Assembly: GCF_014649795.1 (NCBI RefSeq)
Contig: NZ_BMTS01000009.1
Coordinates: 245,226 to 309,225, forward strand
Origin: Streptomyces melanogenes
Lineage (GTDB): Bacteria; Actinomycetota; Actinomycetes; Streptomycetales; Streptomycetaceae
DNA: 64,000 nt
Reading direction: 5' to 3'
The notes below the pieces were generated by a model. That model saw only the letters and a list, made by a program, of their open reading frames with translations. It was not told where the DNA came from and made no database searches. Made by a program: the position numbers and the translations under genes. Shown here piece by piece: positions 8,601 through 15,453 of this stretch (positions within the stretch are counted from its first letter, which is position 1; every line of letters starts with the position of its first letter).

Positions 8601-9330
8601 AGAGGCTGAGGAGGCCGCGGATGAGGCGGCTGTAGCCCTCGACGGTCTGGGAGTCCGAGACGTCGCCGTGGTAGGCGCTCTTGCGGATGTTGTCGAGGTC
8701 CTGGAGCTGGATCGCGATGGCCGTGACGTTACGGCGGATCGACTCCAGGGCGTCGTCGTTGTCCGGGTTGTCGACGTCCTGGGTGGCCGTCATGAACGAC
8801 TGCTTGACCCGGTCGGTGGTGCCCCGGGCCGTCTGGACCATGTCCGCGCCGGTGTCGGTGGCCAGCGGGCCCGCCGACTTGTCGCGCTCCTCCTGGAGCG
8901 CGGCGGCCAGCTCGGTGGCCTGCTTGGTCATGTCGGTGAGCAGCTGCATGTGGTCGAGCTGCTTCATGTCGTTCATCGACTGGTTGATGCGCAGCCCGCC
9001 GAGGGTGGTCGCGGCGACCACGGGGAGGGTGAGGAGCGCGACCAGGCGGGTGGAGATGCGCCAGTTGCGCAGGGCTATTCGCGACCCGGTGTCCACGGCG
9101 GGCTTCGGCTTCGGCGCGGCCGACGGCTTCTCACCGCCCGCGGCGGAGCGTCCGGTCGGGCCGGAGGGGCCGCCGGTGTCGTCGCCGCCCGGTGAAGGAG
9201 CGGACGGGTTCTGGGTGGCCCGGGGGTTCTGGGCGTGCTGGGGCGAGGAACTGACTGATGTGGGGCCAGTCCCGCCGTGCGGCTCCTGCTCCGCCGCAGC
9301 GCTGCCATCCCTCTTGAAACGTCCCTGCAC
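5698..9330 (-). CDS. cvnA1: nitrate-sensor-type histidine kinase CvnA
   Basis: A 1210-residue membrane sensor kinase opening the conservon. I placed the start at the GTG giving VQGRFKRDGS. The frame stays open 91 codons further upstream, but that part lacks kinase-like sequence and covers the shared promoter motif. Transmembrane helices lie near residues 100 and 413 and enclose a helical extracellular sensor. A HAMP-like linker follows. The kinase core has LDHLATRMRRNG near 547, the N-box LLAELLENAT near 620, DTGIGLS near 655 and RRMGLFVVGRL near 685. The long C-terminal region (about 740-1150) is rich in Gly, Pro and Gln and probably disordered. It ends with the same conserved tail as the orphan kinase (GLPKRVPRANLV, then SRAPDDVRGRLTNLRRGIQQ). 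Confidence 0.9.
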   Translation of the reverse strand: MQGRFKRDGSAAAEQEPHGGTGPTSVSSSPQHAQNPRATQNPSAPSPGGDDTGGPSGPTGRSAAGGEKPSAAPKPKPAVDTGSRIALRNWRISTRLVALLTLPVVAATTLGGLRINQSMNDMKQLDHMQLLTDMTKQATELAAALQEERDKSAGPLATDTGADMVQTARGTTDRVKQSFMTATQDVDNPDNDDALESIRRNVTAIAIQLQDLDNIRKSAYHGDVSDSQTVEGYSRLIRGLLSLSQDMAQATSNPEMIKRTRALAAFSSAKEYASIQRAIIAAALPATKDKSGTLAESDRLYAKSAADGERQELSSFSIVYESNHGNPEELMAPLDKGNSEITAANAYSQRVLKGGLATETKRSYLDWYDQDSNKINQMKTIEQTLLGEMEQKARELRDQSQRDAILNGALILIVLGVSLVGAFVVARSMIRSLRRLQDTATRVAQDRLPELVKQLSESDPQDVDTSVESVGVHSRDEIGQVAAAFDDVHREAVRLAAEQALLRGNVNAMFTNLSRRSQGLIQRQLSLISELESREADPDQLSSLFKLDHLATRMRRNGENLLVLAGEEPGRRWTRPVPLVDVLRAAASEVEQYERIELAAVPATDVAGRVVNDLVHLLAELLENATSFSSPQTKVRVTGHALPDGRVLVEIHDTGIGLSPEDLAAINERLASPPTVDVSVSRRMGLFVVGRLSLRHGIRIQLRPSDSGGTTALVMLPVDVAQGGKKAPGKPGGPQGQGPAGPGGGRPGVTPGPGARAGLAGALGSGPAGGSGGNGRLGAGAPRGAVAGGAGPRAALPPRNGGQQPPQGGQNQGGFGQGGAFGTGTPAQQPPAPRRGDRPLTPPPGAPRAELPGGAPQRPQAASWGNEQASQDGPRGHEEVEQHTGQYPRPQLDDRQGPGSTAEFARPDFDGPPPGSQDPSSTGQFVRPDVFGAPQGGQNAAPLSPQANGQFERPGAYGRTGQDADQNTGQYARPEFDAPRAPQQPQQPQYQAPQPRQNQQPRPAAGSLPQQPQPEALPPAPNAGDGRTPLYDTLETNWFHGQGGQNGQQPGQPAPGVQGQGNQGQGGQGGPQQGIRPAQPPAAAQQPPAERRPAPVQRDANGAAGNAAPGNGSWRPSPNDELVRQAERARKPAAGGVTTSGLPKRVPRANLVAGTAQQQQNQAGPQVSRAPDDVRGRLTNLRRGIQQGRQAGNGPSTGSFSMDPTHQQER

Positions 9331-9914
9331 TAGCGTCGCAACCTCTGGACCAGGCGTCCCCCCGCTCTGAACGGAAGGGACGGTGTCGGCGTCGTGGGGC
9401 AAGTGTGCGCCCCATGTGTTGGTCGTGAGTGACCGGCGCTTGTTGGTCTCCCCCTCCCCGCCGCCACTCGGCGCTGCGTTGCGCCCTTGCGCGCCGGTCA
9501 GTGACCCGCGGCGGTGCGTGGAATTCCAGCACAGTGCCGGATCTCCAACAAGGCCCGCGTACCGGGCTGTGACCTGAGTGACACATTGTGATGGGCGGGT
9601 CACGAGCCGTAGAAACCATGCACGGATGAATCGGACTTTTACCCACGAGTCGCTTACGTGGGAGGAGTGACCCAGTCGCCATGATCAAGAGCGGAATGGA
9701 GGGTTCAGTGGTGCAATGTCCGTTTCGATGGCCGGAATTGACGGGGCGTAATGCCCGAATTGTTTACCAACTCGTGAGCAAACTCACATGATGATCGTCG
9801 CCTCTACGGCCGTTTGCCGGGAATTCGAATGTTTAGCCTGACGCTTTACAGGGATGGCCAATCCGACAACCGGCGCCGCCGCGCGCCCCGCAACCGACAG
9901 GGTTCGAACGGCAG
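9331..9914. other. 584-base intergenic region
   Basis: This region divides the minus-strand conservon from the plus-strand FAH-gltX run, so promoters for both should lie here. It has the shared 12-mer at 9521-9532 and a small hairpin (9774-9778 with 9783-9787, loop CAAA). The minus-strand frame through 9603 is open but does not look coding. GC content drops between about 9600 and 9850. Confidence 0.6.
9521..9532 (-). promoter_or_regulatory. shared upstream motif GTGCTGGAATTC (copy 2)
   Basis: Identical to the 12-mer at 3933-3944 and placed 191 bases upstream of the chosen conservon kinase start. See that entry. Confidence 0.4.
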
Positions 9915-10097
9915 ATGAAGACGACGATGATGATCCGCACCATAGCCAACCCCCGCCGCACCACCCTCGCGCACCTCGCGGACGCCGAGGAGATGCAGAC
10001 GGAGCTCCTGCCCGAGCACTCGGTGGACCTGCCCACCCAGACGGCCAACCCGCGCCGCACCGTCCTGATGGACGCACCGGTCGCCGCCGCCCAGTAG
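9915..10097 (+). CDS. small protein with duplicated ANPRRT motif
   Basis: A 60-residue protein of unknown function. Nearly every codon ends in G or C (only ATA and GCA do not), which strongly supports real coding in this genome. The sequence holds two copies of an octamer, ANPRRTTL (residues 11-18) and ANPRRTVL (44-51), separated by an acidic, Glu-rich stretch. There is no signal peptide or membrane segment. The site before the ATG is weak as a ribosome binding site, and ATGs four and five codons in are possible alternative starts. It lies 82 bases upstream of the FAH-family gene on the same strand. I cannot assign a role. Confidence 0.72.
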   Translation: MKTTMMIRTIANPRRTTLAHLADAEEMQTELLPEHSVDLPTQTANPRRTVLMDAPVAAAQ

Positions 10098-10179
10098 ATA
10101 GCGCGGGTCGCCCCCTCACCCGCGTTAGCCTGGAGCGTCAGTCTCCAGCCAGCGACCAAGTGAGGGGCGACAGCATCCC

Positions 10180-10953
10180 GTGCGCATCGCCAGATTCTCC
10201 ATCGACGGCAATGTCGCCTTCGGCGCGGTCGAGGACACCCCGCAGGGGCCCGTGCTCGACATCATCAAGGGCATTCCGTACGCCGACTTCGAGCTCTCCG
10301 GGACCAAGGTCCCGCTGAGCAAGGTCCGGCTGCTGCCCCCGGTGCTGCCCAACAAGGTCGTGGCCATCGGCCGCAACTACGCGGAGCACGCCAAGGAGCT
10401 CGGCAACGAGGTCCCCGAGGTTCCGGTCGCCTTCTTCAAGCCCACCACCTCGGTGATCGGCTCCGGCGACGCGATCGAGTACCCCTCCTTCTCCAATGAG
10501 CTGCACCACGAGGCCGAGCTGGCCGTGGTGATCGGCCGGATGTGCCGCGAGGTCCCGCGCGAGCGCGTCAAGGACGTCATCTTCGGCTACACCTGCGCCA
10601 ACGACGTCACCGCGCGCGACGCCCAGCAGCGCGAGAAGCAGTGGGCCCGGGCCAAGGGCTTCGACACCTCGTGCCCGCTCGGCCCCTGGGTGGAGACCGA
10701 CCTCGACCCCACGGACCTCACGATCCAGGCGACGGTCAACGGCGAACAGCGCCAGCTGGGCCGCACCAGCGACATGATCCGCTCCATCGAGGACCTGGTC
10801 GTCCACATCACCGAGGCCATGACGCTGCTCCCGGGCGACGTCATCCTCACGGGGACCCCGGCCGGAGTCGGCCCCCTCAACGTCGGCGACGAGGTCGCCG
10901 TCACCATCGAAGGCATCGGCACTCTCACCAACAAGGTTGTCAAGCGTGGCTAG
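10180..10953 (+). CDS. fumarylacetoacetate hydrolase family protein
   Basis: A 257-residue FAH-superfamily enzyme with the single C-terminal catalytic domain. The domain core starts at NKVVAIGRNYAEHAKELG (about residue 64). Metal-binding acids lie in HHEAELAVVIG and in the NDVTARDAQ segment, and the end has the typical GDVILTGTPAGVGPL. Relatives hydrolyse or decarboxylate 2-oxo acids such as acylpyruvates or catechol meta-cleavage products; the substrate cannot be read from sequence. It starts with GTG. The stop overlaps the start of gltX by 8 bases, so the two form an operon and this gene may influence gltX translation. Confidence 0.93.
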   Translation: MRIARFSIDGNVAFGAVEDTPQGPVLDIIKGIPYADFELSGTKVPLSKVRLLPPVLPNKVVAIGRNYAEHAKELGNEVPEVPVAFFKPTTSVIGSGDAIEYPSFSNELHHEAELAVVIGRMCREVPRERVKDVIFGYTCANDVTARDAQQREKQWARAKGFDTSCPLGPWVETDLDPTDLTIQATVNGEQRQLGRTSDMIRSIEDLVVHITEAMTLLPGDVILTGTPAGVGPLNVGDEVAVTIEGIGTLTNKVVKRG

Positions 10954-12430
10954 CGCATCCGGCTCTCCCGTACGCGTCCGTTTCTGTCCCTCCCCGACCG
11001 GCAACCCGCACGTCGGCCTGGTCCGCACCGCCCTGTTCAACTGGGCCTTCGCCCGGCACAACCAGGGCACCATGGTCTTCCGCATCGAGGACACCGACGC
11101 GGCCCGCGACTCCGAGGAGTCGTACAACCAGCTGCTCGACTCGCTGCGCTGGCTGGGCCTCGACTGGGACGAGGGCCCCGAGGTGGGCGGCCCGCACGCG
11201 CCCTACCGCCAGTCCCAGCGGATGGACATCTACCGGGACGTGGCCGAGAAGCTGCTCACCGGCGGCTACGCGTACCACTGCTACTGCACCACCGAGGAGC
11301 TCGACGAGCGCCGCGACGCGGCCCGCGCCGCCGGCAAGCCGTCCGGCTACGACGGCCACTGCCGCGAGCTGAGCGCCGAGCAGAAGGCGGCGTACGAGGC
11401 GGAGGGCCGCACGGCCATCGTCCGCTTCCGGATGCCCGACGAGCCGATCACCTTCACGGACCTGGTCCGCGGCGAGCTGACCTTCACCCCGGACAACGTG
11501 CCGGACTACGGCATCGTCCGCGCCAACGGGGCCCCGCTGTACACGCTGGTCAACCCGGTCGACGACGCCCTGATGGAGATCACCCACGTCCTGCGCGGCG
11601 AGGACCTGCTCTCCTCCACCCCGCGCCAGATCGCGCTCTACAAGGCGCTGATCGAGCTGGGCGTGGCCAAGGGGACCCCCGCCTTCGGCCACCTCCCGTA
11701 CGTCATGGGCGAGGGCAACAAGAAGCTCTCCAAGCGCGATCCGCAGGCCTCCCTGAACATCTACCGGGAGCGCGGCTTCCTCCCGGAGGGCCTGCTCAAC
11801 TACCTCTCGCTCCTCGGCTGGTCCTTCTCGGCCGACCAGGACGTCTTCTCGATCTCCGACATGATCGCGAAGTTCGACGTCGCCGACGTCAACGCCAACC
11901 CGGCCCGCTTCGACCTGAAGAAGGCCGAGTCGATCAACGGCGACCACATCCGCCTGCTCGACGTGAAGGCGTTCACGGCCGCCTGCGAGCCGTGGCTGAC
12001 CGCCCCGCACGCCAACTGGGCGCCCGAGGACTTCGACCGCGCCGCCTGGGAGGCCATCGCGCCGCACGCCCAGACCCGGGTCACCGTCCTCTCGGACATC
12101 ACGGCCAACGTCGACTTCCTCTTCCTCAAGGAGCCGGTCGAGGACGAGGCGTCCTGGGCGAAGGCGATGAAGGAGGGCTCGGACGCGCTGCTGCGCACGG
12201 CCCGCGAGAAGCTGGAGTCGGCCGACTGGTCGTCCCCGGAGTCCCTCAAGGAGGCCGTCCTGGCCGCCGGCGAGGCGCACGGCCTCAAGCTCGGCAAGGC
12301 GCAGGCCCCGGTCCGCGTCGCCGTCACCGGCCGCACGGTGGGCCTGCCGCTCTTCGAGTCCCTGGAGATCCTGGGCAAGGAGAAGACGCTGGCCCGCATC
12401 GACGCGGCGCTGGCGAAGCTCGCCGCGTAG
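10946..12430 (+). CDS. gltX: glutamyl-tRNA synthetase
   Basis: A 494-residue class I synthetase charging tRNA-Glu with glutamate. The HIGH-type motif is PSPTGNPHVGLVRTALFNW near residue 15 and the KMSKS-type motif is KKLSKRD near 260. Actinobacteria usually lack a glutaminyl-tRNA synthetase. In them GltX also misacylates tRNA-Gln, and GatCAB then amidates the product. The cluster of tRNA-Gln and tRNA-Glu genes 1 kb downstream fits that role. I chose the GTG giving VASASGSPVRVRF; it overlaps the upstream stop by 8 bases. A strong terminator follows. Confidence 0.97.
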   Translation: MASASGSPVRVRFCPSPTGNPHVGLVRTALFNWAFARHNQGTMVFRIEDTDAARDSEESYNQLLDSLRWLGLDWDEGPEVGGPHAPYRQSQRMDIYRDVAEKLLTGGYAYHCYCTTEELDERRDAARAAGKPSGYDGHCRELSAEQKAAYEAEGRTAIVRFRMPDEPITFTDLVRGELTFTPDNVPDYGIVRANGAPLYTLVNPVDDALMEITHVLRGEDLLSSTPRQIALYKALIELGVAKGTPAFGHLPYVMGEGNKKLSKRDPQASLNIYRERGFLPEGLLNYLSLLGWSFSADQDVFSISDMIAKFDVADVNANPARFDLKKAESINGDHIRLLDVKAFTAACEPWLTAPHANWAPEDFDRAAWEAIAPHAQTRVTVLSDITANVDFLFLKEPVEDEASWAKAMKEGSDALLRTAREKLESADWSSPESLKEAVLAAGEAHGLKLGKAQAPVRVAVTGRTVGLPLFESLEILGKEKTLARIDAALAKLAA

Positions 12431-12457
12431 TTTCCGTATGGCGGAGTGACGTACGAC

Positions 12458-12496
12458 CCGAAGGGGCGGTAGCCGGACCGGCTGCCGCCCCTTCGG
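12458..12496 (+). terminator. gltX terminator
   Basis: A near-perfect 19-bp stem (12458-12476 with 12478-12496, one G-T wobble) starts 28 bases after the gltX stop. It is very GC-rich, as is usual for Streptomyces terminators, and has no clear T-run. Confidence 0.8.
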
Positions 12497-12510
12497 CGTA
12501 CCGTCGCCGT

Positions 12511-12564
12511 ATGACCGTCCGCGCAGTGCTCTGGGACCTCGACACTGCATTTTTCGGGGGATAA
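12511..12564 (+). pseudogene. truncated duplicate of the HAD hydrolase 5' end
   Basis: An ATG-started frame encodes MTVRAVLWDLDTAFFGG and then stops. It mirrors the N-terminus of the intact downstream gene (MATRAVLWDLDDTLFDY). The similarity extends upstream of the ATG: 'taccgtcg' followed by cgt occurs in both copies, exactly 100 bases apart at 12499 and 12599. Within the copy one codon of the catalytic DDT is lost. It looks like the remnant of a local duplication or gene-conversion event. Expression as a functional peptide is unlikely. Confidence 0.7.
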
Positions 12565-12611
12565 CCCCCGAACCCCCAGCCGGAGAGCACCGCGGGGGTA
12601 CCGTCGACGTC

Positions 12612-13331
12612 ATGGCGACCCGCGCCGTCCTCTGGGACCTCGACGACACCCTCTTCGACTACGCCTCGGCCGCCCGCAGGGGCATGCACGTACACCTGGA
12701 GGCCGAGGGGCTGCCCGCCGCGTACGCGTCGATGGAGCAGGCGCTCACCACCTGGGACGAGCTCACCGCGTACCACTGGGCGCGGTTCGCCGCGGGGGAG
12801 ACCGACTGGCAGGGGCAGCGGCGCGACCGGGTGCGCGCCTTCCTGGGCGCCGAGCTGAGCGACTCCGAGGCGCAGGCGTGGTTCGAGCGGCACCTGGCCC
12901 ACTACGAGGCCGCCTGGTCGCTCTTCCCGGACACCCTGCCCGTCCTCGACCTGCTCGCCGACGGCTACCGGCACGCCGTCCTCTCCAACTCCTCCCTCCA
13001 CCACCAGGAGCGCAAGCTGGAGGTCCTGGGCGTACGGGACCGGTTCGAGGCCGTGGTGTGCGCGGCCGAGCTGGGGATCTCCAAGCCCGACGCCGGCGCC
13101 TTCCACGCGGCCTGCGAGGCGCTGGGCCTGGCGCCCCAGGAGGTCGCGTACGTGGGCGACCAGCCGGACATCGACGCGCGCGGGGCGGGTGAGGCGGGGC
13201 TCCTGGGGATCTGGCTGGACCGCAACCAGGTGGGCGGGCGGCCCGAACTGATCCGGATCACGGGCCTGGAGGAGCTCCCGCCCCTGCTGCGCCGCGATAC
13301 CCGTTTTGGAGCGCCGGACACCTTCGGGTAA
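12612..13331 (+). CDS. HAD-superfamily hydrolase
   Basis: A 239-residue haloacid-dehalogenase-like hydrolase, probably a phosphatase of small phosphorylated metabolites. Motif I is VLWDLDDTLFDY (nucleophile Asp near residue 10 and acid/base Asp two later), motif II is LSNSS near 122, the motif III lysine is in GISKPDAGAF near 157, and motif IV is YVGDQPDIDARGA near 180. A helical cap of about 100 residues follows motif I, as in the YjjG/HAD-IA group. The substrate is not predictable. The gene follows the decayed partial copy of its own 5' end and precedes the tRNA array. Confidence 0.93.
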   Translation: MATRAVLWDLDDTLFDYASAARRGMHVHLEAEGLPAAYASMEQALTTWDELTAYHWARFAAGETDWQGQRRDRVRAFLGAELSDSEAQAWFERHLAHYEAAWSLFPDTLPVLDLLADGYRHAVLSNSSLHHQERKLEVLGVRDRFEAVVCAAELGISKPDAGAFHAACEALGLAPQEVAYVGDQPDIDARGAGEAGLLGIWLDRNQVGGRPELIRITGLEELPPLLRRDTRFGAPDTFG

Positions 13332-13420
13332 TGTTCTTCCTGCGCCGAGGGGAGCGGGAAGAAAAGCCCGGAACCGAAAGCGCAAGCCGAGCAAGACCCC
13401 CACCGGGGGTTGCGTTTTGG

Positions 13421-13492
13421 TGGCCTATGGTGTAATTGGCAGCACGACGGTTTCTGGTTCCGTTAGTCTAGGTTCGAGTCCTGGTAGGCCAG
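13421..13492 (+). tRNA. tRNA-Gln (CTG), copy 1
   Basis: A 72-base cloverleaf. Acceptor TGGCCTA pairs with TAGGCCA, with discriminator G. The anticodon loop TTCTGGT gives CTG, and the T-arm contains GGTTCGAGTCC. CCA is not encoded. First gene of a five-tRNA array. Confidence 0.95.
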
Positions 13493-13533
13493 CTCGCAGA
13501 GCTTATCTGCACCGCGGATTCCAGATCCGCAAA

Positions 13534-13606
13534 GCCCCCGTTGTGTAGCGGCCTAGCACGCTGCCCTCTCAAGGCAGTAGCGCCGGTTCGAATCCGGTCG
13601 GGGGTA
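13534..13606 (+). tRNA. tRNA-Glu (CTC), copy 1
   Basis: A 73-base cloverleaf. Acceptor GCCCCCG pairs with CGGGGGT, with discriminator A. The anticodon loop CCTCTCAA gives CTC, and the T-arm is CCGGTTCGAATCCGG. Its anticodon stem uses CTGCC/GGCAG, whereas the other two Glu copies have CCGCC/GGCGG. Confidence 0.95.
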
Positions 13607-13668
13607 CAGATCCTTCCCAGGGAGACAGTCCGGGTCGCACCCGCTGACTCTCATGCAGGATCGCTAGG

Positions 13669-13741
13669 GCCCCCGTTGTGTAGCGGCCTAGCACGCCGCC
13701 CTCTCAAGGCGGTAGCGCCGGTTCGAATCCGGTCGGGGGTA
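13669..13741 (+). tRNA. tRNA-Glu (CTC), copy 2
   Basis: A 73-base tRNA-Glu with anticodon CTC and the CCGCC/GGCGG anticodon stem. It looks identical to the copy at 13870-13942. Confidence 0.95.
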
Positions 13742-13757
13742 CTGGTCTAAACCACCA

Positions 13758-13829
13758 TGGGCTATGGTGTAATTGGCAACACTACGGTTTCTGGTACCGT
13801 CATTCTAGGTTCGAGTCCTGGTAGCCCAG
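13758..13829 (+). tRNA. tRNA-Gln (CTG), copy 2
   Basis: A 72-base tRNA-Gln with anticodon CTG. Acceptor TGGGCTA pairs with TAGCCCA. It differs from copy 1 by compensated changes in the acceptor and anticodon stems, so both copies should be functional. Confidence 0.95.
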
Positions 13830-13869
13830 CGGATCGTCAAGATCTGAGGATCTTCCGAGATCCAAGCAC

Positions 13870-13942
13870 GCCCCCGTTGTGTAGCGGCCTAGCACGCCGC
13901 CCTCTCAAGGCGGTAGCGCCGGTTCGAATCCGGTCGGGGGTA
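13870..13942 (+). tRNA. tRNA-Glu (CTC), copy 3
   Basis: A 73-base tRNA-Glu (CTC), the last gene of the array. The array terminator begins 7 bases downstream. Confidence 0.95.
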
Positions 13943-13948
13943 CGTGAA

Positions 13949-13985
13949 GAAGGGGCCCGGCACACACTGTGTGCCGGGCCCCTTC
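13949..13985 (+). terminator. terminator of the tRNA array
   Basis: A perfect 17-bp inverted repeat (13949-13965 with 13969-13985) immediately after the last tRNA. It is strong enough to act on both strands. Confidence 0.85.
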
Positions 13986-14002
13986 CGCATGTCCGGGGGA
14001 TA

Positions 14003-14026
14003 CCCGGGGGCGGGTCGGCCCCCGGG
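14003..14026 (-). terminator. stem-loop after the MerR gene
   Basis: A 9-bp GC-only stem (14003-14011 with 14018-14026), 7 bases past the minus-strand stop of the MerR regulator. Probably its terminator. Confidence 0.5.
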
Positions 14027-14032
14027 CGGTGC

Positions 14033-14680
14033 TCACGGCCGGACGAACCGCCGCGCCGACTCCTGCGCCTGGGCCAGCCGCCGCAGACTCAGCAGCACCG
14101 GCTCGTACAGGACGGTCAACGCCACTGCCGCCTCGACCTGTTCGGCGGGGGCGTCGTAGCGCTCCACCAAGTCCAGGTCGGTGACCGCCACTTGGGCGGC
14201 GGCCGCCGCGTACGGGGCCAACTCCTCGGTGGAGCAGGGGTATCCGAGCCGGGCGAGCGCGGTCACCGCCGCGAGCAGCGTCCGGTACGCGCCCGAGCTG
14301 CCCTGCGGGTCCGAGCTGCCGTACTGCCAGCCGAGCCCGTCGACCAGCGCGTCCACCGAGGCGCGCGCCGCCCGGGCGTGCGGGTCGGCGGGGTCGGGCT
14401 CCGGCGCGTTCGGCAGGGCCTCCACGGCGACGCCGAGCTGGGAGTGGTGGTCCAGGGAGTCGTCCTCCAGGGCCGCGAGCACCTCCTTGGCGGCGGCCAC
14501 CGGCACCCGGCCCACCTGGATCAGCGCGCGCACCAGCTTGAGCCGCTGGAGGTGGGCCGTGTCGTAGTCGGCCTGGGTGGCGGTGACCCGGTGGCCCGGC
14601 GGCAGCAGTCCCTCGCGCAGGTAGTACTTGATCGTCGCCGGGGCGACCCCGCTCCGCTCGCTCAGCTCCGCCAGTCTCAT
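14033..14680 (-). CDS. MerR-family transcriptional regulator
   Basis: A 215-residue MerR regulator. The N-terminal winged helix-turn-helix (MRLAELSERSGVAPATIKYYLREGLL, shown here split: MRLAELSERSGV then APATIKYYLREGLL) is typical. A dimerisation helix follows, and the effector domain of about 120 residues is Ala-rich, helical and not recognisable. There is no conserved cysteine cluster, so a metal ligand is unlikely. The gene is divergent from a DUF4188 gene, with a 104-base shared control region containing symmetrical sites, so it probably controls that gene and itself. The inducing signal is unknown. Confidence 0.9.
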   Translation of the reverse strand: MRLAELSERSGVAPATIKYYLREGLLPPGHRVTATQADYDTAHLQRLKLVRALIQVGRVPVAAAKEVLAALEDDSLDHHSQLGVAVEALPNAPEPDPADPHARAARASVDALVDGLGWQYGSSDPQGSSGAYRTLLAAVTALARLGYPCSTEELAPYAAAAAQVAVTDLDLVERYDAPAEQVEAAVALTVLYEPVLLSLRRLAQAQESARRFVRP

Positions 14681-14710
14681 TCCTCTTGCGCCTTCCCTTG
14701 GAGAGTGCCA

Positions 14711-14740
14711 CTATCTAACCATCGGATAGCGGAACTATCC
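14711..14740. promoter_or_regulatory. probable MerR operator
   Basis: GGATAG-n5-CTATCC forms an inverted repeat at 14724-14740. A further CTATC half-site at 14711-14715 pairs with the same GGATAG arm. The repeats sit in the 104 bases between the divergent MerR and DUF4188 genes, where MerR proteins bind. Confidence 0.6.
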
Positions 14741-14784
14741 AATACACGGCCCAAGCAACCGTCGTCTGTCACTGGGGGAACGCC

Positions 14785-15270
14785 ATGAGCGAGAAGCCGA
14801 TCGAAGGACGTATGACCGCCGCCGCCGAGGGGGACGTGGTGGTCTTCCTCATCGGGATGCGCATCAACCGCTTCCGCGCGCTGCGCAGTTGGCTGCCGGT
14901 CACGTCCGCGATGCCCCGGATGCTGAAGGAGCTCGTCAAGGAGGAGGGCAGCGGCCTCCTCGGCTTCCAGCCCGTCCTGGCCGGGCCGCGCACGCTGGCG
15001 GTGGTGCAGTACTGGGAGTCCAAGGAGAAGCTCCTGGCGTACGCCTCGGCGCAGGACAAGGAGCACCGCCCGGCCTGGACGGCCTTCAACCGCCGGGCGC
15101 GGGGTGCCAAGGGCGCGGTGGGGATCTGGCACGAGACGTACGTGGTCCCGGCGGGCTCGTACGAGTCGATCTACGTCGCCATGCCGGGCTTCGGCCTGGG
15201 CAAGGCGACGGGCATGGTGCCGGTGGGACGGCGGGGGGACCGGGCGGCGGACCGGCTCAAGGCGGCGTAG
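14785..15270 (+). CDS. DUF4188 domain protein
   Basis: A 161-residue DUF4188 protein. The family resembles ferredoxin-like alpha/beta-barrel monooxygenase folds (ABM/EthD type). Visible features are VVVFLIGMRINRFRALRSW near residue 20, PRTLAVVQYWESKEKLLAYA near 70, and FNRRARGAKGAVGIWHETYVVP near 100 with a conserved His-Glu. It may bind or oxidise a hydrophobic small molecule; no reaction is established for this gene. It is divergent from the MerR regulator, which likely controls it. A convergent terminator separates it from ndgR. Confidence 0.85.
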   Translation: MSEKPIEGRMTAAAEGDVVVFLIGMRINRFRALRSWLPVTSAMPRMLKELVKEEGSGLLGFQPVLAGPRTLAVVQYWESKEKLLAYASAQDKEHRPAWTAFNRRARGAKGAVGIWHETYVVPAGSYESIYVAMPGFGLGKATGMVPVGRRGDRAADRLKAA

Positions 15271-15388
15271 CGCTCCGCTGGGGGTCCGGGTTTCGTCTGC
15301 AGGCCGCCGCGGGCTGGTCGCACCTACGCGGCGGCGCCCCTGAAGGGCTGTGGCGGAGCGAGTTCTCCGGCGGCCGGGTACCCCCTGA

Positions 15389-15436
15389 GGGGCGCGGGGA
15401 ACTGCGCGAGCAACCCACCACTCAGCCGCAGACGAA
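15389..15436 (+). repeat. dispersed intergenic repeat, copy A
   Basis: Begins GGGGCGCGGGGAACTGCGCG and ends near GCAGACGAA. This copy has GAGCAACCCACCA where most have GACCAGCCCCCA. It lies in the gap after the DUF4188 gene. Related copies are at 26633, 50981, 58222 and 58323. Confidence 0.8.
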
Positions 15437-15453
15437 GACCGGGCCTCAAAACA

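Noticed and set aside
415..9195. Very long open frames on the plus strand opposite the two sensor kinases.
   Set aside because: They are codon-bias shadows: in high-GC genes the antisense frame rarely meets stop codons. The translations are Arg/Leu/Gly-rich with no domains, and the minus-strand frames have complete kinase motifs.
13332..13942. The tRNA array as an integration site for a mobile element.
   Set aside because: No integrase and no duplicated tRNA 3' end flanking foreign genes; the neighbours on both sides are ordinary core genes.
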